From Bryobacteraceae bacterium (GTDB taxonomy: Bacteria > Acidobacteriota > Terriglobia > Bryobacterales > Bryobacteraceae), in NCBI GenBank assembly GCA_026129905.1, contig JAHCHE010000018.1:62001-126000 (forward strand): 64,000 nt of DNA. Direction: 5' to 3'. Numbering within the stretch: the first letter of the stretch is position 1; each line of letters begins with the position of its first letter. Of the stretch, positions 44,701-53,495 are shown piece by piece. The position numbers and the translations under genes were made by a program. Under the pieces are notes generated by a model. It ran no database searches and had not been told where the DNA came from. It saw nothing but the letters and a program-made list of their open reading frames with translations.

Positions 44701-45624
44701 TCACCGCAGGGCCCGGGCTTCCGCGATCGTCCATTCCGGCGTGCCTCCCGCCCGGCTTGCCACCAGCGCCCCAACCCGGTTCGCGAAATCCGCGATCTCC
44801 GCCGCTTTCCAGCCGTTGCCCAACCCGTGGACAAACGCCGCCGCGAAGGCGTCGCCCGCGCCTACCGCGTCGGCCACCCGAACCGCGTACCCCGGCGCCT
44901 TGACGAACTCGCCGCCCGCCAGAAGCGAGCAGCCGCTTCCGCCCTGCGTCACGCAAATCGCCTCCCAACCGAACCGCCCTGCGCTCTCCCGGCAGAACGC
45001 CTCGACATCGCGCCCAGGCATCGCGAGCATCCCCGCGATTGCCTCCATCTCAACGTCGTTAAGCTTCACCACCGCCGCGCAGCCCAGCAGCTCGCGCACC
45101 AACTCCGCGGTATACGAATCGCGCCGCAGGTTCACATCGTAGAACCGCCGAGCCTGCGGCATAGCGTCCAGCAGCGTCCGCGTCAGTTCCCTGGCGTGCG
45201 GATTCATCTGGTACAACGTGCCGAAGTAGATCCAGTCCGGCGCAGGCTCGGCCAGTTCCCGAAGCGCCGCCGGCGACAGTTCGGCGTAGTCGTATGCGGC
45301 TGGCCGGTGAATGACGAACGTCGGCTGGCCCGCCCCGTCCACCGTCACCGTCACAATCCCGGTCGGATGTCCCGCCGCAGTCCGGATGTAACGGGTATCG
45401 AGTCCCGCCTCCGCCGCCCGCTGTAACGCCCGCCAGCCCCGTTCGTCGTCGCCCACCGCGCTCACAAATCGAACGTCGTGACCGAGCCGCGCGGCATGAA
45501 CCGCGAAATTCAGCGTCGCGCCCCCCAGGTGCTCCCCGTCCCCGAAGACGTCCCAGAGAATCTCCCCGGCGCAGACGATCTTCAGCCGCCTCGGACCCGT
45601 CTCAGAGACCCGCCCCGTCGCCAA
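44701..45624 (-). CDS. PfkB-family carbohydrate kinase (fructokinase-like)
   Basis: 307 residues from a TTG with GGAGG six bases before it. Family marks: AGEILWDVFGDGEHLGGATLNFAVHAARLG (N-terminal substrate region), NLNDVE-like KLNDVEMEAI, and the C-terminal catalytic DAVGAGDAFAAAFVHG. Phosphorylates a sugar, perhaps fructose; substrate not certain. It starts inside the end of the glycosylase gene (23-base overlap) and ends 21 bases before the selD ATG, so the three may be one transcript. Confidence 0.88.
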   Translation of the reverse strand: MATGRVSETGPRRLKIVCAGEILWDVFGDGEHLGGATLNFAVHAARLGHDVRFVSAVGDDERGWRALQRAAEAGLDTRYIRTAAGHPTGIVTVTVDGAGQPTFVIHRPAAYDYAELSPAALRELAEPAPDWIYFGTLYQMNPHARELTRTLLDAMPQARRFYDVNLRRDSYTAELVRELLGCAAVVKLNDVEMEAIAGMLAMPGRDVEAFCRESAGRFGWEAICVTQGGSGCSLLAGGEFVKAPGYAVRVADAVGAGDAFAAAFVHGLGNGWKAAEIADFANRVGALVASRAGGTPEWTIAEARALR

Positions 45625-46225
45625 GGCTCCTCCACAGGTACCAGGCCGCCACGGTCGCGTACGGCCGCCATCTTTGTCCCATGCGCTCCACGTCGCTCGG
45701 AGAGGGCAGCGTATCCAGCCCGTACGCCCGCCGAATCGCCGCGCGAATCCCCAGGTCCCCTGCCGGAAGCACGTCCAATCGCCGAAGCGCGAAGATCAGG
45801 TACATGTGGACCGTCCACGCGCCCACCCCGCGCAACGCGGTCAATGCCCGCATCACCTCTTCATCGGAGGCGTTCTCCAGCGCCGCGAGGTCCAGCGTCC
45901 CGTCGCAGCACTTCCCCGCCAGTTCCCGCAGGTACTCGATCTTGCGCCCCGACAGCCCCGCCGCCCGCAGCGCGCCCGCCTCGAGTTCCAGCACCGATCG
46001 CGGCGACATCGGGCTTCCATTCGATGCCGCCTGCTCCAGCCGCCGGTAGATGGTCAGCGCCACTTTACCGGAAAGTTGCTGGTAGACGATGCACCGCGCC
46101 ATCGTCGCGAAATCCGGCGGCGAGTACTGAATCCCGTACGGCCCCAGTTCGTCGATCAGCCGCCGCAGCACCGGGTCGGCGCGCCTCAACCGCCGGATGG
46201 CCTTTTCAACGGAAACTGGATGCAT
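45602..46225 (-). CDS. HhH-GPD DNA glycosylase (AlkA/3-methyladenine type)
   Basis: 207 residues from the ATG at 46225; a GTG at 46243 would add six. Helix-hairpin-helix region with LTALRGVGAWTVHMYLIFALRRLDVLPAGDLGIR carries the Gly-Val-Gly hairpin and the catalytic Asp. IVYQQLSGKVALTIYRRLE matches the substrate-pocket helix. Removes alkylated bases in base-excision repair. Divergent from the VWFA gene, 35 bases away. Confidence 0.88.
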   Translation of the reverse strand: MHPVSVEKAIRRLRRADPVLRRLIDELGPYGIQYSPPDFATMARCIVYQQLSGKVALTIYRRLEQAASNGSPMSPRSVLELEAGALRAAGLSGRKIEYLRELAGKCCDGTLDLAALENASDEEVMRALTALRGVGAWTVHMYLIFALRRLDVLPAGDLGIRAAIRRAYGLDTLPSPSDVERMGQRWRPYATVAAWYLWRSLGDGAGL

Positions 46226-46260
46226 GCCAACCGCATCTACCACTATGTAATTGTAAACGT

Positions 46261-47223
46261 ATGAGAGCGCTACTCCCGCTTTCTCTTGCCGCCGCTCTGG
46301 CCCTGCCCCTGTTGCCGCAACAGGAGCCCCCCGGCCTCCCGGAGGAGGAGTCGGTCATCAAGGTTGACGTCGATGTCGTCAACATACTCTGTTCCGTTCG
46401 CGACAAGAGCGGCCGCCTGATTCCCAATCTCACGAAGGATGACTTCGAGATCTACGAGGACGGCAAACCCCAGGAGATCCGCTATTTCGCCCGCGAATCC
46501 GACCTGCCTCTCACGATTGGTCTCCTTGTCGACGTCAGCAAGAGCCAGGAAACGCTCATCGGCATCGAAAAGCAGGCCGCGGCCCGCTTCTTCGCCGACG
46601 TTCTCCGCAAGAAAGACCTCGCCTTCCTGATCAGCTTCGGCGCCGACGCGGAACTGTTGCAGGACCTCACCGGTTCCCCTGAAGCCCTGCGCCGCGGGCT
46701 CGAAGAACTCCGGCTGAACGCCGGAGCCGGCGGCATCCATCCCGGCCCCGTACCCACCGCCCGGCCGCGCGGCACCATCCTTTACGATGCCGTGTACCTT
46801 GCCGCCGAGGATCGCCTCCGCCGCGAAGTAGGACGAAAGGCTATCGTGGTCATCACCGACGGCGTCGACGTCGGCAGCCGCATCGACCGGTCCGGCGCCA
46901 TCGAAGCCGCCCAGAAATCCGACGCCATCGTCTACAGCATCTATTACGCGGACCCCAACTACCAATACATGGCCAACGGCTTCGGCGACCTGAAGAAAAT
47001 GTCGGAAGAAACCGGCGGGCGCGTTCTCCGCGTCACCCGCAAAGCCCCGCTCGAGACGATCTTCAAGGACATTCAAGAGGAAATGCGCAGCCAGTATTCC
47101 ATCGGCTACATCCCCGCCAATCCGGCAAAAGACGGCTCCTTCCGCAAGATCGAAATCCGACTCAAAGAAAAGGGCCTCAAAGCGCAGGCGCGCAAGGGCT
47201 ACTACGCCTCGCGCCAGAGTTGA
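46261..47223 (+). CDS. VWFA-related acidobacterial domain protein (TIGR03436 type)
   Basis: 320 residues with a signal-like N-terminus (LPLSLAAALALPLLPQ). VIKVDVDVVNILCSVRDKSGRLIPNLTKDDFEIYEDGKPQ is the typical beta-rich N-terminal part. The VWA domain has a MIDAS-like GLLVDVSKSQETL and ends with GYIPANPAKDGSFRKIEIRL. Found in many copies in Acidobacteriota; function unknown, likely periplasmic adhesion or assembly. No ribosome site is seen before the ATG, so translation may be leaderless. Confidence 0.85.
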   Translation: MRALLPLSLAAALALPLLPQQEPPGLPEEESVIKVDVDVVNILCSVRDKSGRLIPNLTKDDFEIYEDGKPQEIRYFARESDLPLTIGLLVDVSKSQETLIGIEKQAAARFFADVLRKKDLAFLISFGADAELLQDLTGSPEALRRGLEELRLNAGAGGIHPGPVPTARPRGTILYDAVYLAAEDRLRREVGRKAIVVITDGVDVGSRIDRSGAIEAAQKSDAIVYSIYYADPNYQYMANGFGDLKKMSEETGGRVLRVTRKAPLETIFKDIQEEMRSQYSIGYIPANPAKDGSFRKIEIRLKEKGLKAQARKGYYASRQS

Positions 47224-47232
47224 TCCTAATAT

Positions 47233-49188
47233 CTAATCCGTCAGCGCGAACGCCAGCACGTTCGACCCGGCCGCCACCGCGACATATTGCCGCCCGTCCG
47301 CCATGTACGTCATCGGCGACGCCTTCCATGTCTGGTTGGTCTGGAAATGCCACAGCGGTTTTCCCGTCTTCGAATCCACCGCCGCGAACGCGCCGGAATC
47401 CTCCCCGAAAAAGACCAACCCGCCCGCCGTCGCCAGCACCCCGCCCCAGGAATCCGCAAGGCCGGTCTGCGGATACTCCCACGCAATTCGTCCGCTTTCC
47501 AGGTCGATCGCCCGCAGGATCTTCTGCCCCGGCTCGCCCGGGACGCGCCGGGTCGATCCGTCGTAGTACGACTTCCCGGGTTCCCACTTACCGGGTGTCT
47601 TGATATAGATGTTACATTTCTCCAGCGCCTGCACGTAGAACAATCCCGTCCCGGGCTCGTACGCCGTTGACATCCAGTTGGTGGCGCCTTCCACCGCCGG
47701 ACACGCTTTCGTCCCCTCGATCGACGGTTCGCTGTCCGGCAGCAGAACCGGCCTGCCGTCCTTGCCCACGCCGCTCGCCCACGTCAGCTTCTTCACAAAC
47801 GGCTTCGCCAGTAGCAGTTCCCCGTTCGTTCGATCCAGGACATAGAAGATGCCGTTGCGGTTGGCCTGCGCCAGCAGCTTGCGGGGTCCTCCCCGGTAGT
47901 TCGCGTCGATCAGCATGGGCGTCTGCGTGGCGTCCCAGTCGTGGACATCGTGCGGCGTGAACTGGTAGTACCACCGCAGCTTGCCCATCTCGGGTTCCAG
48001 CGCCACCACCGCGCTCGAGTACAGGTTGTCGCCCGGACGAACGTCGCCGTTGTAGTCGGGGCAGGGATTCCCCGTCGGCCAGTACAGCAGGTTTAGCTCC
48101 GCATCGTACGTGCCCGTCAACCACGCCGCCGCGCAGCCGTGTTTTAGCGACGCCTCGGACCACGTCTCTGAACCCGGTTCCCCCGGCGCCGGCACCGTGA
48201 AGAACCGCCACGCAATCTCCCCCGTCGCAGCTCGGAATGCCGCGATCACTCCCCGCACGCCTTCATCTCCGCCCGAAGTCCCCGAGATCACCAGGTCCCC
48301 AACCACCAGCGGCGCCGACGTCGCCCCGTAGTGCAATCGGTAGTCGGCGATTTCCACATCCCACGCCAGCTCGCCCGTGAAGCGGTTCAGCGCCACCAGG
48401 CGCGCGTTGTCCGTGGCGAGGAACACCCGGTCCCCGCGCACCGCGACGCCCCGGTTTATCCCTCCCGCCGCATCCCCAATCAGCCCGTGGGTACGCGGCC
48501 GCCGCCACTGCCACAGACGCCGTCCGCTCGCCGCGTCCAGCGCGTGCACTTCATTCGCCCCCGTGACGTACATGATGCCGCCGATCACCACCGGCGTCGT
48601 TTGCAGCCTCTGCGAACTCGGTATCGGGTACGCCCACCGCGGCGACAGCCGATCCACGTTCGCCGCAGTGATCTGCTTGAGCGGACTGCGGCGGTTACCC
48701 CCGTCGACGCCGTGATAGGTGGACCAATCCACCGCGTCGCCTTTCCCGCGCCGTAACGCTCCTGCCGCCTTCGTCAGCAGGTGGATGCGCCCGCCGAGGT
48801 CCCGGATCTGAAGGTCGTAGTTGCTCTCGTTGAGAATGTACCCTTCGATCGTCGAGCCGTCCTCGAGCCGCACCGAAGCTCGCCGGAACTCCGCCGCCGG
48901 CCGCTCCAGCGATCGCAGATATGCGGTGATCTGGCGCGCCTGTTCGTCCGTCAACCTCGACGGCGGCATCCCGCGGTCCGGAAGCCCGCGCCGCATCAGG
49001 TCCGTCAGGTCGGCGTCGTTCCGGCCGGCGAGCCTCCCGAACAGCGACGGCCCCCGTTCGCCCCCTGCCGCGTCGCCGCCGTGACAGTGACCGCAGTGCG
49101 TCTCGAACGCGCGCTTGCCCCCCGGCGCGGGGCGCTCCTGTGCTGTTAGCGGAATGGCAAGAAGAAGAACCCAGGCAGGCATTCGCAT
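47233..49188 (-). CDS. PQQ-dependent dehydrogenase with N-terminal cytochrome c, second copy
   Basis: 651 residues from the ATG at 49188 (MRMPAW); upstream codons of the frame have no ribosome site. Signal peptide (VLLLAIPLTAQ), then a cytochrome domain (CGHCH; GMPPS as Met region). A ~50-residue beta segment (VRLEDGSTIEGYILNESNYDLQ) is inserted before the quinoprotein propeller. Catalytic Asp in DVHDWDATQTP. Unlike the copy at 33373, the Cys-Cys pair before NRG is absent (AAGGINRGVA). Periplasmic oxidation of an unknown alcohol or sugar. Confidence 0.88.
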   Translation of the reverse strand: MRMPAWVLLLAIPLTAQERPAPGGKRAFETHCGHCHGGDAAGGERGPSLFGRLAGRNDADLTDLMRRGLPDRGMPPSRLTDEQARQITAYLRSLERPAAEFRRASVRLEDGSTIEGYILNESNYDLQIRDLGGRIHLLTKAAGALRRGKGDAVDWSTYHGVDGGNRRSPLKQITAANVDRLSPRWAYPIPSSQRLQTTPVVIGGIMYVTGANEVHALDAASGRRLWQWRRPRTHGLIGDAAGGINRGVAVRGDRVFLATDNARLVALNRFTGELAWDVEIADYRLHYGATSAPLVVGDLVISGTSGGDEGVRGVIAAFRAATGEIAWRFFTVPAPGEPGSETWSEASLKHGCAAAWLTGTYDAELNLLYWPTGNPCPDYNGDVRPGDNLYSSAVVALEPEMGKLRWYYQFTPHDVHDWDATQTPMLIDANYRGGPRKLLAQANRNGIFYVLDRTNGELLLAKPFVKKLTWASGVGKDGRPVLLPDSEPSIEGTKACPAVEGATNWMSTAYEPGTGLFYVQALEKCNIYIKTPGKWEPGKSYYDGSTRRVPGEPGQKILRAIDLESGRIAWEYPQTGLADSWGGVLATAGGLVFFGEDSGAFAAVDSKTGKPLWHFQTNQTWKASPMTYMADGRQYVAVAAGSNVLAFALTD

Positions 49189-49267
49189 CGCAGCCTCATT
49201 CTCACACGTCGAAACAGGCTGCGGCGAGGGGCGGCGCCTTTGGGTTACCAAGACGCCGCCCTTTTGT

Positions 49268-49648
49268 CTATATGGCGAGCATTCGATGGAAAAACGAGCG
49301 ATAGCGCCGGAGCGCCTGCCGGAGATCTTCCGTCGACGCCTCCCCGTCGCCGTGCGACCACTGCTGCTCCAGGTCGGACCGGGCTTTCGAAAAGGTCTCC
49401 GCAAGCTCCCGCATGGCCTCCGCCACCAGGCTGTCCGCCTCCTCCACCGAGCGCCGCGGGTCGTCCACGAAGCTCGTTTGGATGGCGTCCCAGCGCCGTC
49501 TCAGATCCCCGCCCCGGTCTTCGGCGAACAGCGGCGCCTGGCGCCACTCCTCGTCTGTCCGCGGCGTTTCCGCTCGTTCCGGCGGCGGCTCCTCCCGCCG
49601 GGCCATCCCGGCGAGATCCGCCGTCGTCAATGTCGTCTCTCGCTCCAT
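49268..49648 (-). CDS. Conserved protein, paralogue of the upstream gene
   Basis: 126 residues. The ATG at 49648 follows AAGGAGGAGGTG; an in-frame GTG at 49654 sits too close to this site. It has no membrane segment. SFVDDPRRSVEEADSLVAEAMRELAETF ... DLEQQW ... STEDLRQALRRYRSFF matches the second half of the protein encoded at 49651, so this is a soluble paralogue of that domain. Function unknown. Confidence 0.75.
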   Translation of the reverse strand: MERETTLTTADLAGMARREEPPPERAETPRTDEEWRQAPLFAEDRGGDLRRRWDAIQTSFVDDPRRSVEEADSLVAEAMRELAETFSKARSDLEQQWSHGDGEASTEDLRQALRRYRSFFHRMLAI

Positions 49649-49650
49649 CT

Positions 49651-50283
49651 TCACCTCCTCCTTATTACCGGCCGCTCCTCCTCCCGCAGGGTTCGAGTCG
49701 TCATCCCTGACCGGCGCGCGGCAACGTCGTCTTCGGTATACGAAACGCGCTCCGGCTCTCCCAACAGCTCTTCAAACAGCTCGCGGTAATGGACCAGGGC
49801 CTGTCGCAGGTCTTCCGTATCCGCCGTGTTCTCCCTCCGCCGCAGTTCAATCCGGTGAGCCGCCCGGTAATTCTCGACCACGGTCGGATAGTGAACCGAA
49901 ATATCCGCCGCCTGTTGCTCGAAATCGTGCACCGGGTACCCCCGCTCTTCCATCACCTCGGCGATCAGCCGGTCCGCCTCGGCCACCGCAAGCCCGGGAT
50001 CGTCAACGAATCGCGCTTGACCCTCCAGCCAGTCGCGCCGGAACGTCTCGCGTTGCGAGGGCGTCAGGCTCCGTATGTGCAACTTTGATACCCGTTGCTC
50101 CCGCCGCGCCAGTTCGGCTTCAGCCCTCGCCTCGCTGCCGTATTCCCGCACGGCTTTGTCGTACTCGGGACCGAACTGTTGTTTGAGCCGCTTCGACGGC
50201 TCGATCTTGAATTTGTAGAATGCCAGCGCCGCCGCTCCGATAACGATTACGGCCACCAGCAGTATCCAACCCAGTTCGCTCAT
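49651..50283 (-). CDS. Conserved membrane-anchored protein with DDP-EAD-DFEQQ domain
   Basis: 210 residues with an N-terminal helix (GWILLVAVIVIGAAALAFY), a charged, probably coiled segment (EYGSEARAEAELARREQRVSKLHIRSL) and a domain RFVDDPGLAVAEADRLIAEVMEERGYPVHDFEQQAADISVHYP ... TEDLRQALVHYRELFEEL. The same type of protein recurs in Acidobacteriota and Actinobacteria without known function. TTAAGGAGGAGTG precedes the ATG. Overlaps or abuts the paralogue at 49268. Confidence 0.8.
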   Translation of the reverse strand: MSELGWILLVAVIVIGAAALAFYKFKIEPSKRLKQQFGPEYDKAVREYGSEARAEAELARREQRVSKLHIRSLTPSQRETFRRDWLEGQARFVDDPGLAVAEADRLIAEVMEERGYPVHDFEQQAADISVHYPTVVENYRAAHRIELRRRENTADTEDLRQALVHYRELFEELLGEPERVSYTEDDVAARRSGMTTRTLREEERPVIRRR

Positions 50284-50296
50284 ATTTCACTCCTCC

Positions 50297-50356
50297 TTAA
50301 CGAAGAAGCAGGAACAGGATCAGGATCAGCAGCACCAAACCGATCGGAATATACAT
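50297..50356 (-). CDS. 19-residue membrane micropeptide
   Basis: MYIPIGLVLLILILFLLLR and a TAA stop. A GGGAGG site sits seven bases before the ATG. It is one hydrophobic helix with a basic end, 13 bases before the gene at 50283 and on the same strand. Too short for most gene finders; translation is supported only by the ribosome site. Confidence 0.5.
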   Translation of the reverse strand: MYIPIGLVLLILILFLLLR

Positions 50357-50593
50357 TTCGTAACCTCCCGTCCTCACCGGTTGCAATTGACTTTCCAATG
50401 CCCAAGTGACGCTTGAGCAGGCGCTTGGCCCTCCGCGGCCTTCGCTGGCTCAGAAGTAACTTCGCGATGTGTCGATTCCACCGGGGCGAAACCCCAGCCA
50501 GGCGGCCGGCTGATCGAGAGTTCCTGCCGTCATACCGGCGCCCTTTCCGGCGCTATCCTTTTTCAGAGTCCACGCCGCGAATAAGGAGTCGCC

Positions 50594-51766
50594 ATGAAGA
50601 TCACCGAAGTCCGTGCCCGGGTCGTCGAATGGAGAGGCAAAACCGTCCCCTTACCGCCTCACTTGTGCACAAATCCGATGGACCTGCTCGCGCTGCCCGC
50701 CGGCGCAATGCAGGGCTTCGCCTTCCACGGTTGGCTGATCGTCGAAGTTTTCACCGACGCCGGGCACGTCGGCATCGGCAACGCAGCCCTCTGTCCCCGC
50801 GTCACGAAGAACGTCATCGACCTCTACTTGAAGCCGCTGCTGCTCGGCGCCGACCCCTTCGACGTCGAGTTCCTCTGGCAGCACATGTACCGCAAGACCC
50901 TGGCGTTTGGCCGCAAGGGCATCGGCATGGCGGCCATCAGCGCGTTGGACATCGCGCTTTGGGACGCTATGGGCAAAGCCGCGGGGCAGCCCGTTTACCG
51001 TCTGCTTGGAGGCCGCACAAAGGAGAGGATTCCTGTCTATGCGAGCCGCCTCTACAACCAGGCCCCCGAAGACGCCCAAGCCGAAGCCCGACGCTACCTC
51101 GACGAAGGCTATCGCGCGATGAAGTTGCGCTTCGGATGGGGCCCCGTGGACGGCGCGGCCGGCATGGAGAGCAACCTCGCGCTCGTGCGCGCCATCCGCG
51201 ACGTGACCGGCTACGGCATCGATCTCATGGCCGACGCCTATATGGGCTGGACGTTGGACTACGCCAAACGAATGCTGCCGCTGCTCGAGCCCTACCGGCT
51301 GCGCTGGCTCGAGGAGCCGGTGATCCCGGACGACATCCACGGCTACGCCGACTTGAAAGCGATGGGCCGCGTCCCGATCGCCGGCGGCGAGCACGAGTTC
51401 ACCCTCTACGGATTCCGCCAGTTGCTGGAAGCCCGCGCCGTGGACTACATCCAGTTCGACACGAACCGCGTCGGCGGACTCACCCAGGCCCGGAAGATCG
51501 CCGCGCTCGCCGAGGCCTACTCTGTCCCCGTCGTCCCGCACGCCGGCCAGATGCATAACTTCCACGTCGTTATGGCCAGCTTAAACTCCCCCATGGCGGA
51601 GTTCTTCCCCATCGTCGACGTGGAGGTGGGCAACGAGTTGTTCTGGTACATCTTCCAGGGCGAACCGTTGCCCGTCGACGGCCACATTCAGTTACACGAC
51701 GATGTTCCCGGGCTCGGCCTCGCCATCAAAGAGGACGATCTCAAGCAGTTCGACGTCATCGAATGA
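50594..51766 (+). CDS. Enolase-superfamily dehydratase, L-rhamnonate dehydratase-like
   Basis: 390 residues of the mandelate racemase/muconate lactonising group. The capping domain covers residues 1-130. Metal ligands: Asp in MADAYMGW, Glu in WLEEPVIP and Glu in GGEHEF. Acid-base His in VVPHAGQMHNFHVVMA. The motif SPMAEFFP near the end is characteristic of rhamnonate dehydratases. AATAAGGAG precedes the ATG. Removes water from an acid sugar; a rhamnose pathway role is an inference. Confidence 0.88.
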   Translation: MKITEVRARVVEWRGKTVPLPPHLCTNPMDLLALPAGAMQGFAFHGWLIVEVFTDAGHVGIGNAALCPRVTKNVIDLYLKPLLLGADPFDVEFLWQHMYRKTLAFGRKGIGMAAISALDIALWDAMGKAAGQPVYRLLGGRTKERIPVYASRLYNQAPEDAQAEARRYLDEGYRAMKLRFGWGPVDGAAGMESNLALVRAIRDVTGYGIDLMADAYMGWTLDYAKRMLPLLEPYRLRWLEEPVIPDDIHGYADLKAMGRVPIAGGEHEFTLYGFRQLLEARAVDYIQFDTNRVGGLTQARKIAALAEAYSVPVVPHAGQMHNFHVVMASLNSPMAEFFPIVDVEVGNELFWYIFQGEPLPVDGHIQLHDDVPGLGLAIKEDDLKQFDVIE

Positions 51767-51824
51767 TCCGGGTCTGCGGTCTGACGCCGCCACTGGTCAC
51801 ACGGGCCGCGTAGAATATCCTTTC

Positions 51825-53486
51825 ATGCGATCCCTTGCCCTGGCGCTTGTCACGGCGTCGCTGTGCGCGCAACCGCGGTTCGAAGTCACCTTCGATTCGA
51901 AAGCCCGAGTGGCTCCGGCGGACGGCCGGCTGATCGTGGTGGTCTCGAAACAGCTCGAAGGCGAACCGCGGTTTCAGGTGACCTGGGGCCTCGGGACGCA
52001 GCAGATCTTCGGGACCGACGTGGACGGCTGGAAGCCGGGCGAGGTCGCAACGGTCGACGCCGCCGCCGCCGGCGACCCTCTCCGCAGCCTCCGCGATCTT
52101 CCGCCGGGCGAGTACAACATCCAGGCGGCGCTGAACGTCTACGAGACCTTTCATCGCCGCGATGGCCACGTCGTCAAGCTCCACATGGACCAGGGTGAGG
52201 GTCAGAGGTGGAACCGCTCGCCGGGCAACCTCCTCAGCAAGCCGCGGCGCGTCGCTATCACGGCCGACTCGGTAGTCTCCATCGAGCTGACCGAGGCGAT
52301 TCCGCCGATCGAGCCTCCGAAGGACACCAAATTCCTCCGCTCCGTGAGCATCGAGAGCAAGCTCCTCAGCCGGTTCTGGGGCCGCCCCATGCGGCTAGGC
52401 GCCATCGTGCTGGTTCCCGAAGGGTTCGACGAAAACCCGGAGCGGCGCTATCCCGTCGCATTCTGGCAGGACCATTTCTCCGCGGAGTTCTCGATGTTCC
52501 GGGAAACGCCGCCCTCCGCGGAATCGAAAGGCGGCGGCCGGAGATGGGCCGCCTTGCAATACCGGTTTTATCAGGATTGGATCTCCGGCGAACTGCCAAA
52601 AATGCTGCTGGTAATTACCCAGCACGCTACGCCGTACTACGACGACTCCTACGGCGTCAACAGCGCCAACATGGGACCTTATGGAGACGCCTTGACCCAG
52701 GAGTTGTATCCCGAGATCGAACGCCGCTTCCGCGCCATCGGCCAGCCCTGGGCGCGCGTGCTGTTCGGCGGCTCCACCGGCGGCTGGATGTCGCTCGCCC
52801 AGCAGATCTTTTATCCCGACTATTTCGGCGGCGCCTGGGGCTTCTGTCCCGACCCGGTGGACTTCCACGCGTTTCAGACCATCGACGTCTATCGCGATTC
52901 CAACGCCTACTTCGATGAAGGGCCGTTCGCGCGGCTGCCCAAGCTGCTCGGGCGGCAGGCGAACGACCGCGTCCTTGCGACGATGGAGAGCTTCAGCCGG
53001 CAGGAAGCCGCGCTCGGCTCGCGCGCACGGTCCGGCGGACAGCTCGACGCCTTCCACGCCGTCTTCGGACCCGCGGCTTCCGACGGCTACCCCGCCAGGC
53101 TCTGGGATCCGGAGACCGGGGCGATTGACGCCGCTGTCGCCAAATACTGGCGCCAGCATTACGACCTGGCGGCGCTGCTCGCGCGCGATTGGCGCCGGCT
53201 CGGCCCGAAGTTGGTCGCCAAGCTGCACGTTACCATGGGCACGAAGGACACCTTCTACCTGGACGCCGCGGCGCGCCGCATGGAACGATTCCTCGAAAGC
53301 ACGAAATTTCCCGACAAGGGGCCGTATTATGGCGGGCAATTCGTGTTCGGCAATAACGAGCCTCACTGTTATCTCGGCGACATTCCATCCGGCGTGCCGA
53401 TTTTAACGTACTATTTGCCGATATTCGCCGAGCACATGGCTTCTCTGGCCCCGCCTGGCGCCGACGTGAAGAGCTGGAGGCCCTGA
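51825..53486 (+). CDS. Secreted alpha/beta-hydrolase (putative esterase family)
   Basis: 553 residues with a signal peptide (LALALVTASLCAQ). Residues about 1-190 are a beta-rich N-terminal domain. The alpha/beta-hydrolase core carries the nucleophile Ser in FGGSTGGWMS, and the His is probably that in GNNEPHCYLG. Similar to PF00756 esterases that act on carbohydrate esters. It lies 58 bases after the dehydratase gene. Confidence 0.8.
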   Translation: MRSLALALVTASLCAQPRFEVTFDSKARVAPADGRLIVVVSKQLEGEPRFQVTWGLGTQQIFGTDVDGWKPGEVATVDAAAAGDPLRSLRDLPPGEYNIQAALNVYETFHRRDGHVVKLHMDQGEGQRWNRSPGNLLSKPRRVAITADSVVSIELTEAIPPIEPPKDTKFLRSVSIESKLLSRFWGRPMRLGAIVLVPEGFDENPERRYPVAFWQDHFSAEFSMFRETPPSAESKGGGRRWAALQYRFYQDWISGELPKMLLVITQHATPYYDDSYGVNSANMGPYGDALTQELYPEIERRFRAIGQPWARVLFGGSTGGWMSLAQQIFYPDYFGGAWGFCPDPVDFHAFQTIDVYRDSNAYFDEGPFARLPKLLGRQANDRVLATMESFSRQEAALGSRARSGGQLDAFHAVFGPAASDGYPARLWDPETGAIDAAVAKYWRQHYDLAALLARDWRRLGPKLVAKLHVTMGTKDTFYLDAAARRMERFLESTKFPDKGPYYGGQFVFGNNEPHCYLGDIPSGVPILTYYLPIFAEHMASLAPPGADVKSWRP

Positions 53487-53495
53487 ACCCCGTCT

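Noticed and set aside
50400-50590. Possible tRNA or structured RNA before the dehydratase gene
   Set aside because: No cloverleaf or T-arm sequence (GTTCGA type) is seen.
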